From NCBI GenBank assembly GCA_027922465.2, contig BQMF02000103.1, positions 372,001 through 436,000 on the forward strand: 64,000 nucleotides of DNA, written 5' to 3'. Positions 37,134 to 47,830 of the stretch are shown piece by piece. The DNA comes from Turritopsis dohrnii. Its lineage: Eukaryota; Cnidaria; Hydrozoa; Anthoathecata; Oceaniidae. The translations under genes were made by a program, and so were the position numbers. How positions within the stretch are numbered: position 1 is the stretch's first letter; every line of letters starts with the position of its first letter. A model generated the notes under the pieces. It worked only from the letters and a program-made list of their open reading frames with translations, made no database searches and was not told where the DNA came from.

Positions 37134-37881
37134 CAGCCCTCTGAATTTACGACGGCATTCAGCTTTTGCCGTCGTGAAGCTGCCGTAAATCAAAACGACG
37201 GCAAAACTTTGCCGACAATGTTTTTTTAATACAAATACTGAATATGTCAAGGCTATTACTGGGAATTCTTCTGTTTATTCTCATAGAACATTTGTTTACG
37301 TCACGTCATCAATTTATAAAATGTGAATAAGACGAACATATTTTCCTTTCAAAAATCTTTCAACAATATTCACATAATGCCAAATAGAAAGCCCTCACGC
37401 AGGAATGTGTATTATAAAGTATTATAAAATAAAGGTTTTGTTTTTGGATGATTTTTTTTCTTGATAAGTTCATTATATCCCATTCAAGTCAGTTTGGGTT
37501 TTGATTTCAATACAGATTGATTTGTGATTTTTCTTTCCGCTTGCCGTGAAATTAGAAAAGAAACGTTAACGCGTAGCTTCCTTGTTTTTAAACTTTGAAT
37601 AATCAAACAATTAACAGGACAAGTTCACGGTAAACCCCCTGCATTTTACAATTTTAAATCTTGTAACTTCTTGTTCCAGATAAACTATTCCTTTGTAAAC
37701 TATTTAGTTTTGGTTTTATTAGCCATCATTCTACACCACTATTTTCACTAGAATAAACCAATCAAGTTTTGCCGTCATTAACATCTTATTGCATTTTTTT
37801 GCCGTCGTAAATAATAATCGCAATTTTCAAATACGACGGCATTTTTTTGCTGTCAGTCTTTTTTCCTAATTCAGAGGGCTG
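37134..37881. mobile_element. hAT-type non-autonomous element, 6-bp target duplication
   Basis: Perfect terminal repeats CAGCCCTCTGAATT and exact TAACAT duplications (37128-37133 and 37882-37887). A subterminal hairpin ACGACGGCA/TGCCGTCGT sits at positions 16-24 and 34-42. The right end has a second hairpin with the same TGCCGTCGTA word. It is related to the element at 40834: the two left ends align over about 45 bases. Confidence 0.85.
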
Positions 37882-39138
37882 TAACATTTACAGCAGTTTA
37901 TTCGTAACTATTTTAATAATAGCCAATTTCAATTTAATTTATACCTTAAAGAAACAGCTAACTGTTTGAATACCACATAAAATAATTTACAGGACCAGCC
38001 TATATATACATGGAAGACATCATTTATATATACTTCAATTGCATAAAAAATCCAAACAAAATAGAAGCGAAATAATAGAAGAATTGCATAAATTGCATAT
38101 GAACAGCATAAATTTTGATTGCTGTTTTGTGTGCTATTCATTAAAAATCTTGAAAAACGATTTCCGTATCAAGAATGCAAACAAGTCAATCGAAACGACT
38201 CATAAACGAATCACAGGCCGTCTCTCCGTAAAAAAAACATTTTAACAACTTCTCTACTTAGAAATTCTATAGGACAGTGTGTCCGACAAAAGCTTTCACC
38301 TATCACAAGATGTTGGATTGAGAGAGAAAGCTGAAACAAGTAAAGTGAATTCATACAAAATTTCAAATATATATGTAAATGTAATATTACTTCGTTTTCG
38401 GTACATTCCAGTTCGCCATTTTCGATTTTCACAAAAACAAGGCCAAAACAAAAATAAAATATACGGGCCATGGGTTATTTTTTCGGTGACCGTTATATTT
38501 TTTAATTCTCAGAAAAAGTCATGAATGTAATCGAGTTTTAGATGATTGGATTAAAGGAAGGCTCGCTGTGGAAAGAATGTTCTTTTTTATTATGTCTTGG
38601 TCCTGTTTAACTGGCCAAATTTGACACAGATAATTATCAGAGTTGGATTTTGACTGAAGTGCACAGCACACTATGAATTTGCTTGTTGTGACGTACGTAT
38701 ACTGTTTTGATATGTCTCGATAATCAGCTATAATATCTGATGTTGCGTAATAAATTATTGACCATTTTCGTAGGAAAGCGTGCAGAACGTTTGCTTACAC
38801 TAGCGTTCGTTTTGCATCCCTAAACCTATATAATTCAAGGAACGTTTGTGGTGATAATGACAAAGTTTAATTAATTAATTGAGGTTTACATTTTGGAAAG
38901 TTTGCATAGTTTGTGGAGAATGAAGAAATCTGTTGAGTTTTTGATGGCATGTATATTTTGTGATATCCTTCTTGATGTAATTTTGTACTGCAATTTGGTG
39001 CATCTTTTCCTGATTTGTACAACTTGTCTGATTGTCTGTTATGAAACTGTTAAGGAATCAATTACATCGAAGAATACCCAATTCTTTACTGTTTGAAATT
39101 TTCTGTGTATCATGCATGCAATCAAGATTTGGGAAAAA
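37882..39138. other. Non-coding
   Basis: AT-rich sequence with no recognisable gene; the short open frames are not protein-like. Nothing further is supported. Confidence 0.5.
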
Positions 39139-39371
39139 TACCGTAAAGCCGGGTGACTTCGATCAATTTTGCCACTATTTTAAAAGTAACTTCCGAAATA
39201 CTGAGCCATTACTTCTGAAACTTTGGAATCATTATATTACATATTTCTTCCATTTCATTGCAAAATTTCACATTATATAACTAAACTTGTAATTCCAGAG
39301 AAATAACCTGATCTTTCCAGGTTTCAAGGTTTAGCAGTTTATTTTTACTGATCGAAGTCACCCCGCTTTAC
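39139..39371. mobile_element. Compact TACCGTAAAGC MITE
   Basis: The left end TACCGTAAAGCCGGGTGACT and the inverted right end TGATCGAAGTCACCCCGCTT enclose about 230 bases that match pieces of the 18955-20583 block. It abuts the 3' tail of the LINE at 39372. Confidence 0.7.
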
Positions 39372-40833
39372 TTACTTACTTACTTGATTTACTTGATATT
39401 GTTTTTGTGAATCCTCACACACCCAACTCGTCGAGTCCAATGCAGTTCTTCATATCTGGAAGGCTGTTTGAGTCAGCTTGCCTGAACTGGACATACCCAG
39501 GAATAAGAGGGTGATCAGGCACAGTACGCAGATATTTATCAAGTTTCGTTTTGAAGACGTCCTTAGCACAATTTGTACAATTCCTTAGTTCCCTAGGAAG
39601 CCCATTGAAGAGTTTTGGACCACGAAAAGCAAGATCAGATTTCTGTAGGGCCCAAGCTTGGGTACTCTGGTAGAACAGTTTCTACCAAGTCATTTGTCCG
39701 CCCTCAGTGCGTTGAAAGTTGGGTACCAAGCCTTCTAGAATTGACCAGATGTAGATTACTTGGTAGCGTTCTCTTCTTCTTTCCAGGCTGTAGAGCTTTA
39801 GACATTTCAATTGCTGCCAGTAGGATAGATTATGCATGCTCTTGATTTTTCTGACAAAAGCATGCTGGACCATCTACATCTGGTCATTCTACCATTTGCG
39901 TTTGTGCGCCTATTTCGAGTAACTCTGTTTTTAACCATTTTAATATATATATATATATAAACATATAAATAAATATTTATATTTTTCTTTTCTTTTTTTA
40001 CGAAACAGGACTCCCTTGACAACAGTATTTTCATTTTATGATTATAACTGACGGATTATCCTGGTTAAATATTCGTGAATAATAATAATAATAATCTCAA
40101 TCTTTTGTATATCTGATCTTCTTGTTGGTGACCATAATTGGGAGCAATAATCAAGATGTGGAATAACAAGCGCCTTCCAAAGTGCGTAGAATCTATGCGC
40201 TGAGATCAGAGCATTTCTTTACTTCAGCATTTATATGTTCCTCAAATTTGGCATCATTGGTGATAATCACCCCCAAATCTTTGACATGTTTGGGGGTTTT
40301 GATAATGGTGTTGTTGTCTGCAAAATAGATGGAATTTTCTTTAAGTTTAGCATCTTTACCATATGACAACTGTTCAAACTTTTCACCATTTAGATTCATG
40401 TTGTTATCAGTTGTCCAGGCATAGACCTTGTTAAGATCATGTTGGAGTTGGAAATTGTCCATTACAGTTTTGATGGACTTTAGCAGCCTAGTATTGTCTG
40501 CAAAACAGAAGATGATTGCAAATTTAACTTTCTCATCAATATCTGCGATCATTATGATAAACAAAAGAGGTCCAAGGACTGACCCCTGAGGCATGCCAGA
40601 TTTAACTTCTGTTGGATCAGAGAGGTGACTGTTGACTGACACATGCTGAGTTCTGTTGGTGAGAAACGATTTGATCCAACTTAACAGTTTACCATTGATT
40701 CCAAGGCTTTCTAGTTTCCTCAGCAGGATGGTGTGGTCGACCTTATCAAAGGCCTTGCTGAAGTCCAGGTAGATTGTATCAACACTGTAGCCATCTTCCA
40801 ATAGGGAGAAAACAGTGTCCATATGGGAAAGTA

Positions 40834-41990
40834 CAGCCCACGAAATTCAGGTCGGCATTCGGCAATGCCGACCTGAAAACCGACCTAGACAAGCATGGGG
40901 TCGGCTAAATTTTGCGCCCTAAATACACAATTTTCACGGCATTTTCCTTTTTCTTATCCTAACATAATATCAAAACATGATTTCAAACAAATATGTTTAA
41001 AATCACTTGCACGAAGAATTTTCAGACACAAAAGATTCTGTTTGCTTTGATCAATTCTTCACGTGCAGCATGTGATTTTGATTGACAGGATTCAAAATCA
41101 ATGCACGGATTCGAAATCAAAATTTTACAGCACTCCATCACTTTCTTACGTTATTCATTTATGACAAATTTCTTTAGCAAATCGTATCATCAACGGTGAA
41201 GGGTGTTTAGAAAGATTAATTTTTTTTCGTGCACAAATATATTTGTGTGAAATATAGTAAGTTATTTCGTAAGTAGGTAATCTTCATGTGGAGCAATCAT
41301 GCCGTCAAAGAAAATCGTATCAGGTTGGGGTTTTGATTGTCTTGAATATGATTGTGACAGCAATGGAGAAGTAACTATGATAAGGTGCAGAATTTGCTGG
41401 GAGTACTCTCAGTTAACATCAGTATCACACGCAAAGAAAGGAGTTGCGAAAGTAGCTTCTGAAACATTTGTTAAAGGCACGACGGTGGTGAAAAAAAATA
41501 ATTTCGCAGAACACGTTAAAAAATCCTTTGAGTTGTATCACCGATTGTCTTTGAGGAGGTAATTGTCAGCTTCAATATTCTTCATTCGTATCAATAAACT
41601 TATTTACATACATGACTGCGTTTTTTCTTAAATCTCCCATCCCCTTCAATATGAATTTAACATGTGAGTACTGGGCCTTACATGGCTACCGTGAGATTAG
41701 CACCAAACCATGCGCCATTTTTAAAATCGCCTTGCTCACGTTATTGCTTCTTGTAACGCCAGCAACAACAGGATACTACATAAAATTTGAGTGTATGCAG
41801 GACTGTACAAAGTTTTCAATCGTCAGTTGCTATGATTTGCAAAAATAAAAGTGTCGGGAAGAATGTGCAATTTCAGATGAGGTGAAACCTGTTGTGCCGA
41901 CCCAGGGAAGCAAGGAGAACGGCAATGCCGACCTAAAGTAAGGCCTAGGTCGTACGTGCTGTCCTAAAATTCTTCGAATTTCGTGGGCTG
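40834..41990. mobile_element. hAT-type element with BED-like finger ORF, inside the LINE
   Basis: The ends are CAGCCCACGAAATTC in both orientations, with exact AAAGTA duplications (40828-40833 and 41991-41996). Joining the flanks restores the LINE frame through SQLLSHMDTV. The left end bears a hairpin AGGTCGGCA/TGCCGACCT at positions 16-24 and 33-41. One short ORF remains (41299-41562), but no transposase core, so it is non-autonomous or internally deleted. Confidence 0.88.
41299..41562 (+). CDS. Short protein with C2H-type finger, in the hAT element
   Basis: An 87-residue ORF with CRICWEYSQ, then FVKGTTVVKKNNFAEHVKKS and a final H-R. The spacing of Cys-x2-Cys, a KG-K block and His residues resembles the N-terminal zinc finger of hAT transposases and of hAT-derived ZNF862/ZMYM-like proteins. 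The transposase core is missing. Expression is unknown. Confidence 0.55.
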   Translation: MPSKKIVSGWGFDCLEYDCDSNGEVTMIRCRICWEYSQLTSVSHAKKGVAKVASETFVKGTTVVKKNNFAEHVKKSFELYHRLSLRR

Positions 41991-42583
41991 AAAGTAATTG
42001 GCTCAAACAGGACCTACCTGCTCTGAAACCGTGCTGATTCTGGTTGAAAAGGTTATTTTCTTCAAGGTGGTCTATTACTTTCCTCCTCACAATCTTTTCA
42101 AAAAGTTTTATCACATGTGACGTTAGTGAAACTGGACGGTAGTTGGCTGGATCTCCTTGATCACCTTTTTTGAAGATTGGAGAAATGATGCTTGTTTTGA
42201 GAATCTCTGGAGTCGTTTCTTCATCCGAAAATTTTCTTTGCAACAGGTAAATGGGTCTCGAGATGGTGAACTTGCATTCTTTAAGAAACACAGCAGGCAC
42301 ACCATCAGGCCCAGCAGCTGAATTGTGCTTCAGAGTATCAATTTCTTTCTCAACATCGTCAATTGAGAAATCAAAGTCTGAAATCTTTGAAATATTTGGC
42401 TTTTCCCTGATTTGTTTGTATACATTGAGGGGGTCACTGAAGACTGCTTTGTATTGCATCTGTAATAACTCCGCCATTTCTTTATTGTCATTTGTTAGTT
42501 TGTTGGTCTTTGGGTTGAGCAGTGGGCCCACTTTTGCTTTAACCTTTGAGAATTTTTTCGCATAGGTACTCTTATTAAAAATT

Positions 42584-42731
42584 AATGATATCTGCACACA
42601 ATGTACCTATCCAATTGCAGCACAAAGTTATCGGATCAAGTGGGACTCGAACCCACAACCTCTCGCTAGTCCCACTCGATCCGATAACTTTGCGCTGCAA
42701 TTGGATAGGTACATTGTGTGCGGATATCATT
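42584..42731. repeat. Near-perfect 148-base palindrome carrying a tRNA-like B box
   Basis: The arms of about 65 bases run AATGATATCTGCACACAATG inward to AAGTGGGACT and return with only a few mismatches. The loop region contains TGGGACTCGAACCCACA, the complement of a pol III B box (GGTTCGAGTCC). No A box or complete tRNA fold is present. It is probably a MITE or a fold-back copy of a SINE-like unit. Confidence 0.75.
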
Positions 42732-43094
42732 GAATAATATATATTATCTAGACTGCACATTGGTTTCAGTTATCTTATTGAAAAGTTCCTTTGCCTTGGT
42801 ATGAAAACCTTGAAAAGTTTTCGTAAGAGTGTTCTCTTATAAACAAATTAGAAGGGCTTTCAATGGAAATACTATGTTCCTGATTATTAAACTGATTTCT
42901 GGACTTGAGATTGACTTATTGAGGTATATGTTTTGTCTAACACCTTTCAAGGTTAGCCTTGTGATTTTGTGATTTTAATGTGGTTTACTTTCCAACGTTG
43001 TATCAGGCTATACATAAAGAAATACGATCACTAAAAAAAATTGGCATTTGTTTTCTTTTTAAATAAGTGGCGGTTTATGGGAAAAGGATAACAA
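42732..43094. other. Non-coding; possible further LINE remnant
   Basis: The minus strand from about 42950 to 42732 has weakly protein-like frames (KAKELFNKITE) that could be the LINE continuing past the palindrome. This is not secure. Confidence 0.3.
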
Positions 43095-43885
43095 GCGAAA
43101 AAGCGATTCTTTAAAATCGATTTTTAGCTGCAAAAAATTGATTCGAAATAATCGGAAAAGCGATTTGAAATCGATTCTATGGAATCGGAAAAGCGATTCA
43201 CTGGAATCGGAAAAGCTTTTCATTAGAATCGGAACAGCGATTCACTTGAATCGGAAAAGCGATTTTGAAAAATCGATTAAGTCAGAAGTCATGCTAATTA
43301 TAAGAATAAAAATGATTATAAGATTTTCATCATTGTAGATTCTATGAAGCAAGAACAATATTGTAGTTACTAATTATCAAGCAAGAAAGACAATTATGAA
43401 TTTGCCATCAAATATCATTTCCGGCTCAATCTAAGGGTGATTTTGAAAATTAAAGCTGGAATAATTTAAGGGAGGTTTTTTTAACATATCCATTAAATAA
43501 CGGAGGGTAAATTCACACGAGTCAAAAATTAACAGGGTTTTTATTAACACGAAAATTTTCCATTTGTGTTAATTACATGTCTCGTAATATTCATGTAATA
43601 AGGTAGAATCAAAAAAGCGATTCATTAGAATCAGAAAAGCGATTCAATGGAATCTAAAAAGCAATTCATTAGAATAGGAAACGTGATTCATGTGAATCGG
43701 AAAAGTGATTCATTAGAATTGGAAACGCGATTCATGTGAATCGGAAAAGTGATTCATTAGAATTGGAAACGCGATTCATGTGAACTTAAAAAGGGATTCA
43801 TTAGAATCGGAAACCCGATTCATGTGAATCGGAAAAGCGATTATTTGAAGCTAAAAAATCGATTATAAGTATCGATTGTCTTATC
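43095..43885. repeat. Element built of GAATCGGAAAAGCGATTC minisatellite units
   Basis: Two arrays (about 43135-43275 and 43600-43850) of a unit of about 22 bases, GAATCGGAAAAGCGATTCAT, itself nearly self-complementary, flank about 320 bases of unique sequence. The outer borders are inverted repeats around AATCGATTTTTAGCTGCAAA and TTTGAAGCTAAAAAATCGAT. The whole looks like a DNA transposon with amplified subterminal repeats. Confidence 0.65.
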
Positions 43886-44340
43886 AAGAAGAAAAAAGAT
43901 GTGCAAAGGTGAAAAGATCGATTTGGGTCAAGCCATGGCTAACACGGAGAGCAGAGCTTTGTGCAGGAAACACTCGTCTAAGAGAATTTTAACTGAAAAA
44001 TGAGGGAGAGTTTAAAAACTTCTTAAAGGAATGGTCCAGTGAAATTTTAATATAGATATTTGAATTCTACATACAAAAGTTACCTAGAGAAAAGTATTGT
44101 CACTTTTTCAAATGTTTTGTTTCATGAGTAATTAACAGTTATAAATAAGAATTTTGTCCCGACTTCAATTTCAAGAGTAATGCGTGACGTCATTGACGAG
44201 ACAGCTGTATTAAATAAGCATTGAAATCTTACGTGAAAAAGTTTCTTGTTTCCCATTTTCGATTGGAAATTTAAGAAAATAATTAAAAATAGTTAAAAGA
44301 AAAGAATATTTTGCTGGTATTTACTTATTAAGGTTTATAA

Positions 44341-44542
44341 TGTGCTGCTGTGGACTGCGAAAATATAACAAGCAACGATGTTAAGGTGCAAGGATGATGT
44401 TTCATTTTACAAATTTCCTAACAATAAAATATTGAGAATAGGTTAGTTAATGAACCTTAAAAGGAAAAACCTACCAAAAGAAGAAAACATGCAAGTGTGC
44501 CATTTACACTTTACCAAAGATTGTTTTGAACGAGATTTGAAG
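44341..44542 (+). pseudogene. Degenerate THAP zinc-finger exon
   Basis: CAAVDC gives the first Cys pair, and after stops and a frameshift QVCHLHFTKDCFERDLK gives the C-x2-H and CF of a THAP domain. A donor-like AAG-GTAAGC follows. Internal TGA and TAA codons mean it cannot encode a full domain. Confidence 0.6.
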
Positions 44543-44693
44543 GTAAGCATCAACAAATCATAACATCAACAGTGAAAGAAATATTTTTTAAAAAACGTTT
44601 TCCCAATTAATATAATTGAATCATTATAATAAGAATTGAAAGTGAAAGTAAAATTGAAAGTGAAAGTAAAACGAAAACGAATCATAAAACTAA

Positions 44694-45382
44694 AAGAAAT
44701 TGTTTGCGGAAGAAATTTGTACGGAACTTTTTTTTGCGGAATTTATTTTTGCGGATTTTGCAAAAATAAATTCCGCAAAAAAAAGTTCCGGTTGGTCATC
44801 TGCAAAAATAAATTCCGCAAAATTTTCAAAATTTTTCATATGGAAAGGTTTACTAGGAAAAAAGTCGAGGTTATTGAACATCAGAACTTATTACTACTCT
44901 TCGTCAATAACAATACAAGCAGCATCTGCACTTGTTAGGTTTCGTACTGTTGCTTTTATTTTGAGAAATTATGTCGGCGGAAATATCACAGTTTTTATTG
45001 TTATTTGCATTTTTCCTTTATGGGAAGTAGATCTAGACGGAGTCATATTCTGAACCTCCTCTGAACAAAGATAAGACCCATCCACATTATCTGTTTGTTA
45101 CAGTTAAGCATTCTTTTTGATATTATAACTGATGAAAAATAGACGTTATTCCATAAATCTGCTCTTTCCTTTCCAACTAAAGTTTGTATATACACCCAGG
45201 CATTGAATTAGGTGTTTCCCTACTTTCGATTTTATTAAATTTCTTGCATCCACAAAAATTAATTCCGCAACATCTCTTTCGAAGTCATCATCCGCAAAAA
45301 TTTATTCCACAAAATATGGCATTTTGGGTCATTTATCTGCAAAAATATATTCCGCAAAAGTCTCTTCCGCAAACAATTTCTT
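44694..45382. repeat. Inverted-repeat segment rich in AAATTCCGCAAAAA words
   Basis: The ends AAGAAATTGTTTGCGGAAGA match in inverse at 45363-45382, all 20 bases. TTTTTGCGGAAT-type words recur at both flanks and form a hairpin near 44730-44790. It lies inside the Kolobok-like element. No target duplication could be assigned. Confidence 0.55.
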
Positions 45383-45816
45383 CCCTTAAGGTATTTCAAA
45401 GAAAAATTTAAATAAAAAATGTGCCTTCGAATTTTTCAAAACTTATAGCAGATTCCTCAAAATAGTACAAGCTGTTAAAAACTTTGAAAAACTTGTCTAT
45501 ATTACCGTTGCAAAGTTCTTTGTTTTCATTTGATGGTTCGTCTTCATTTTGAGACGATAAAACATTTTTCTCGTCATTAAATGCAGACATTTTCAAAAAT
45601 ATACATCATGTTTACTGATATATGTAGATGCTAATGTGTCGCCAGTGACGTCACAAATTAAAGATGTCCATAAGGTCTGCAATTAATACGAACTTTGATG
45701 AAAAATTTTAAGGGAAATAAGGGTCCAAAATCGATAAAATCAATTTTTTCCTGCCAATCTAAATGTACTGAATCATTTTATGGCATTTTTGGAAAAACAA
45801 AATTTTCACTGGACCT

Positions 45817-47069
45817 TTAAGAATGAGTCCTGCTAACTTTGACAAATTGTTGAATCTGTTACAAGATCTTCTGTTTGCTCAATGCGCTGTGATTTTCCCA
45901 CCATTTTTATTTTTTTTTTTTTCAGATCATACTCAAAACAAGCTCTGGAAACACTGCAAGTTTCTGTGTACGCATTTGAAACAATAGTAATTAAAAATTT
46001 CAATAGAAAAAAGTTGGATGAAAGTTGGATGATCCAACTTTTTTTTGTTGAATCAAATGTGTTGAAACAGATGAAAAATCATCAAATGTTTGTGTTTACA
46101 CAGTCAAATTTATTGAATCCAATTAATCAATTCAATTAATTGGATAGTGTATTTCAGCCTTTATGGTTTTGCAGTATACAAGCTTTCCACAACCGTTGTT
46201 ATACTGCATTATTTGCAAAGAATAACTTCAAAGTTTCTGGTTCTCAATCTTGAAATTGAAAGTTGCATAGATTTAGTTTGATTACCAGTTTCCAACTTAA
46301 TCAGATACAATATCTTAAGTAATTATTTTTTAGTAAATGTTTTTCGTATTGAAAAGCTGATCCGTTTTCTCTGAAACGTTCCACTGTTGATTTGAAATTT
46401 AATGAAATTGATGATGTGGCATTTAAGAAATGTGATAACTCAATAGCAACATGACCTGAAAGAAAACAAGCAAGTGATATGTGTTATGTGGGATGATTTA
46501 ATGAAATTTTACCTGCGAATAAAATATGATGTTATGAATAAGAGAGCCTGTCCCAAATAAACACCCAAACTCACCCAAAATAAACATCCAGGGAAAATTC
46601 TTTTTTTTAAAAAAAAAAAAACCCAAAACAGGGTGTTTAAATGATTGAATATGGTCATTCGAAGAAAATTTTCCAAATTCTGTTGTTATCTAGGAATTTG
46701 AAAAAGAAAACAAACAACTCTTAAATTTTATTGTATGGGGTTTTGAATGATGGCTGCAGTACTCCTGTCAAAACGGTTTAGAATTGAACCAAGAAAGTTA
46801 GTGGGTTTGGTAAGTTTTTTTTCTTTCCAAATCAAGTTAAGCATTTTAAAACAATTATAAAATTATTATTTCTATACTGCAGTTTTCATGAAGGAAGAAA
46901 AAAAGTATTTAAAAAGGAGGAAGCATAAATGTTATGACAGATTTTTGTGTATCTAAAATATACCGTAAGTCAAGAAAGACAGTTTGATGTTTTAAGATTC
47001 ATGTCAGCTTTTGCTAATTCTAAAGCAGCAGATTGCTCATGTAAGTGGGCATGAAATTTTGAGTACTAA
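45817..47069. other. Non-coding
   Basis: No recognisable gene. A partial repeat with CCCAAATAAACACCCA and an A-run lies at about 46550-46630; similar words occur near 32030. Confidence 0.45.
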
Positions 47070-47698
47070 GGGGCTGTTCATGTGGAGGCTAGCTGTCCCG
47101 GTTGATCAGGCTGGGGCTTAGTTAGGTGAGATTTCACTATTTGTAAGAAACACATGAAAAAAATAGAATGTGTTCATATGACAAGCAAGCCAGCCTGCCT
47201 TGCCTAGATATTTTACTGAGATCTTGGCTAGGTCAGATGAAAATCGTACATTATGAACACTCCATCCCAACGATGTGGGCTGGTAGAGAAGAAGTAGAGA
47301 AGATTGAGTTATCAGTCCAGAGTAGAGCATGGTAGGGTCCTAGGCGGGCAAAGTAACAAGTTTCTCTTTATGAAAATTTGGTTAAGCTTTCATCATTTGC
47401 TTGTGTTATTGTAAAAAGGAAACTAAGATGTTTGAATATTATAGGCAAAAAAGATTGAGATCGCGTTTATGGCAAACATAAGCTGTGGTCGTAGTTATGT
47501 TTTTTGGTTGCATTATATTTAAATTGATCCTTTCCACTCTGGGAGCTATAGCATGACCTGCAGAAGATCGCAACATATTTTTCGTTGTTGTTTGCTCTCT
47601 TAAAACACAATAGTAAGTACTACACATTAAAGAGCTACTGGTAAATGGTAGTTGGAAAGTGCTTGGAAAAATCTCTGGACCTCCGTATGAACAGCCCC
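47070..47698. mobile_element. Harbinger-like MITE, TAA target duplication
   Basis: The ends GGGGCTGTTCATGTGGAGG and the inverted GGGGCTGTTCATACGGAGG. TAA flanks both sides (47067-47069 and 47699-47701). About 630 bases, no transposase. It sits just upstream of BOLA3. Confidence 0.8.
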
Positions 47699-47830
47699 TA
47701 AATAGAAAATCGAATTGTCTTTCTAGACTGTTTGGTATCACAGTCTTTCTGGAAATCAAGCATTGAGCACTGTTCTTGATTCAAAAGTAGATATATTTAT
47801 ATCATGTAAAATATATAAAGCATGTTTGAC

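Larger units (their letters stand above)
39372..42583 (-). mobile_element. Decayed non-LTR retrotransposon (CR1/jockey-like) split by a hAT element
   Basis: On the minus strand, 42590-41997 encodes SAAGPDGVPAVFL, YRPVSLTSHVIKLFEKI and QHGFRAGRSCLSQLL. After the hAT insertion, 40827-40193 continues with IYLDFSKAFDKVDHTILL (motif A), GMPQGSVLGPLLF (motif B) and CFADNTRLL. Motif C reads FADN where FADD is required, so the catalytic second Asp is lost. A C-terminal piece at about 39415-39650 has FRGPKLFNGLPRELR and ends GLDELGV. The 3' end is a short AAGT repeat near 39372-39390. The 5' end meets a palindrome at 42584. Confidence 0.85.
44027..45816. mobile_element. Kolobok-like DNA transposon remnant (TTAA, THAP)
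   Basis: TTAA flanks both ends (44023-44026 and 45817-45820). The terminal repeats share GGTCCAGTGAAA, and subterminal GTGACGTCA occurs at both sides. A degenerate THAP finger lies at 44341-44542. TTAA duplication together with a THAP domain is the combination known for Kolobok. A smaller inverted-repeat segment is nested at 44694-45382. Confidence 0.7.

Noticed and set aside
41612..41848. 78-codon frame downstream of the BED-like ORF in the hAT element
   Set aside because: No recognisable domain; probably chance or a frayed transposase segment.
42636..42680. Possible tRNA gene at the GGGACTCGAACCCACA sequence
   Set aside because: Only the T-arm/B-box part is present. The surrounding sequence folds as a long palindrome, not a cloverleaf.
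43135..43850. CRISPR-like array appearance of the GAATCGG repeats
   Set aside because: The repeats are contiguous and self-complementary without unique spacers, and the DNA is animal nuclear sequence.
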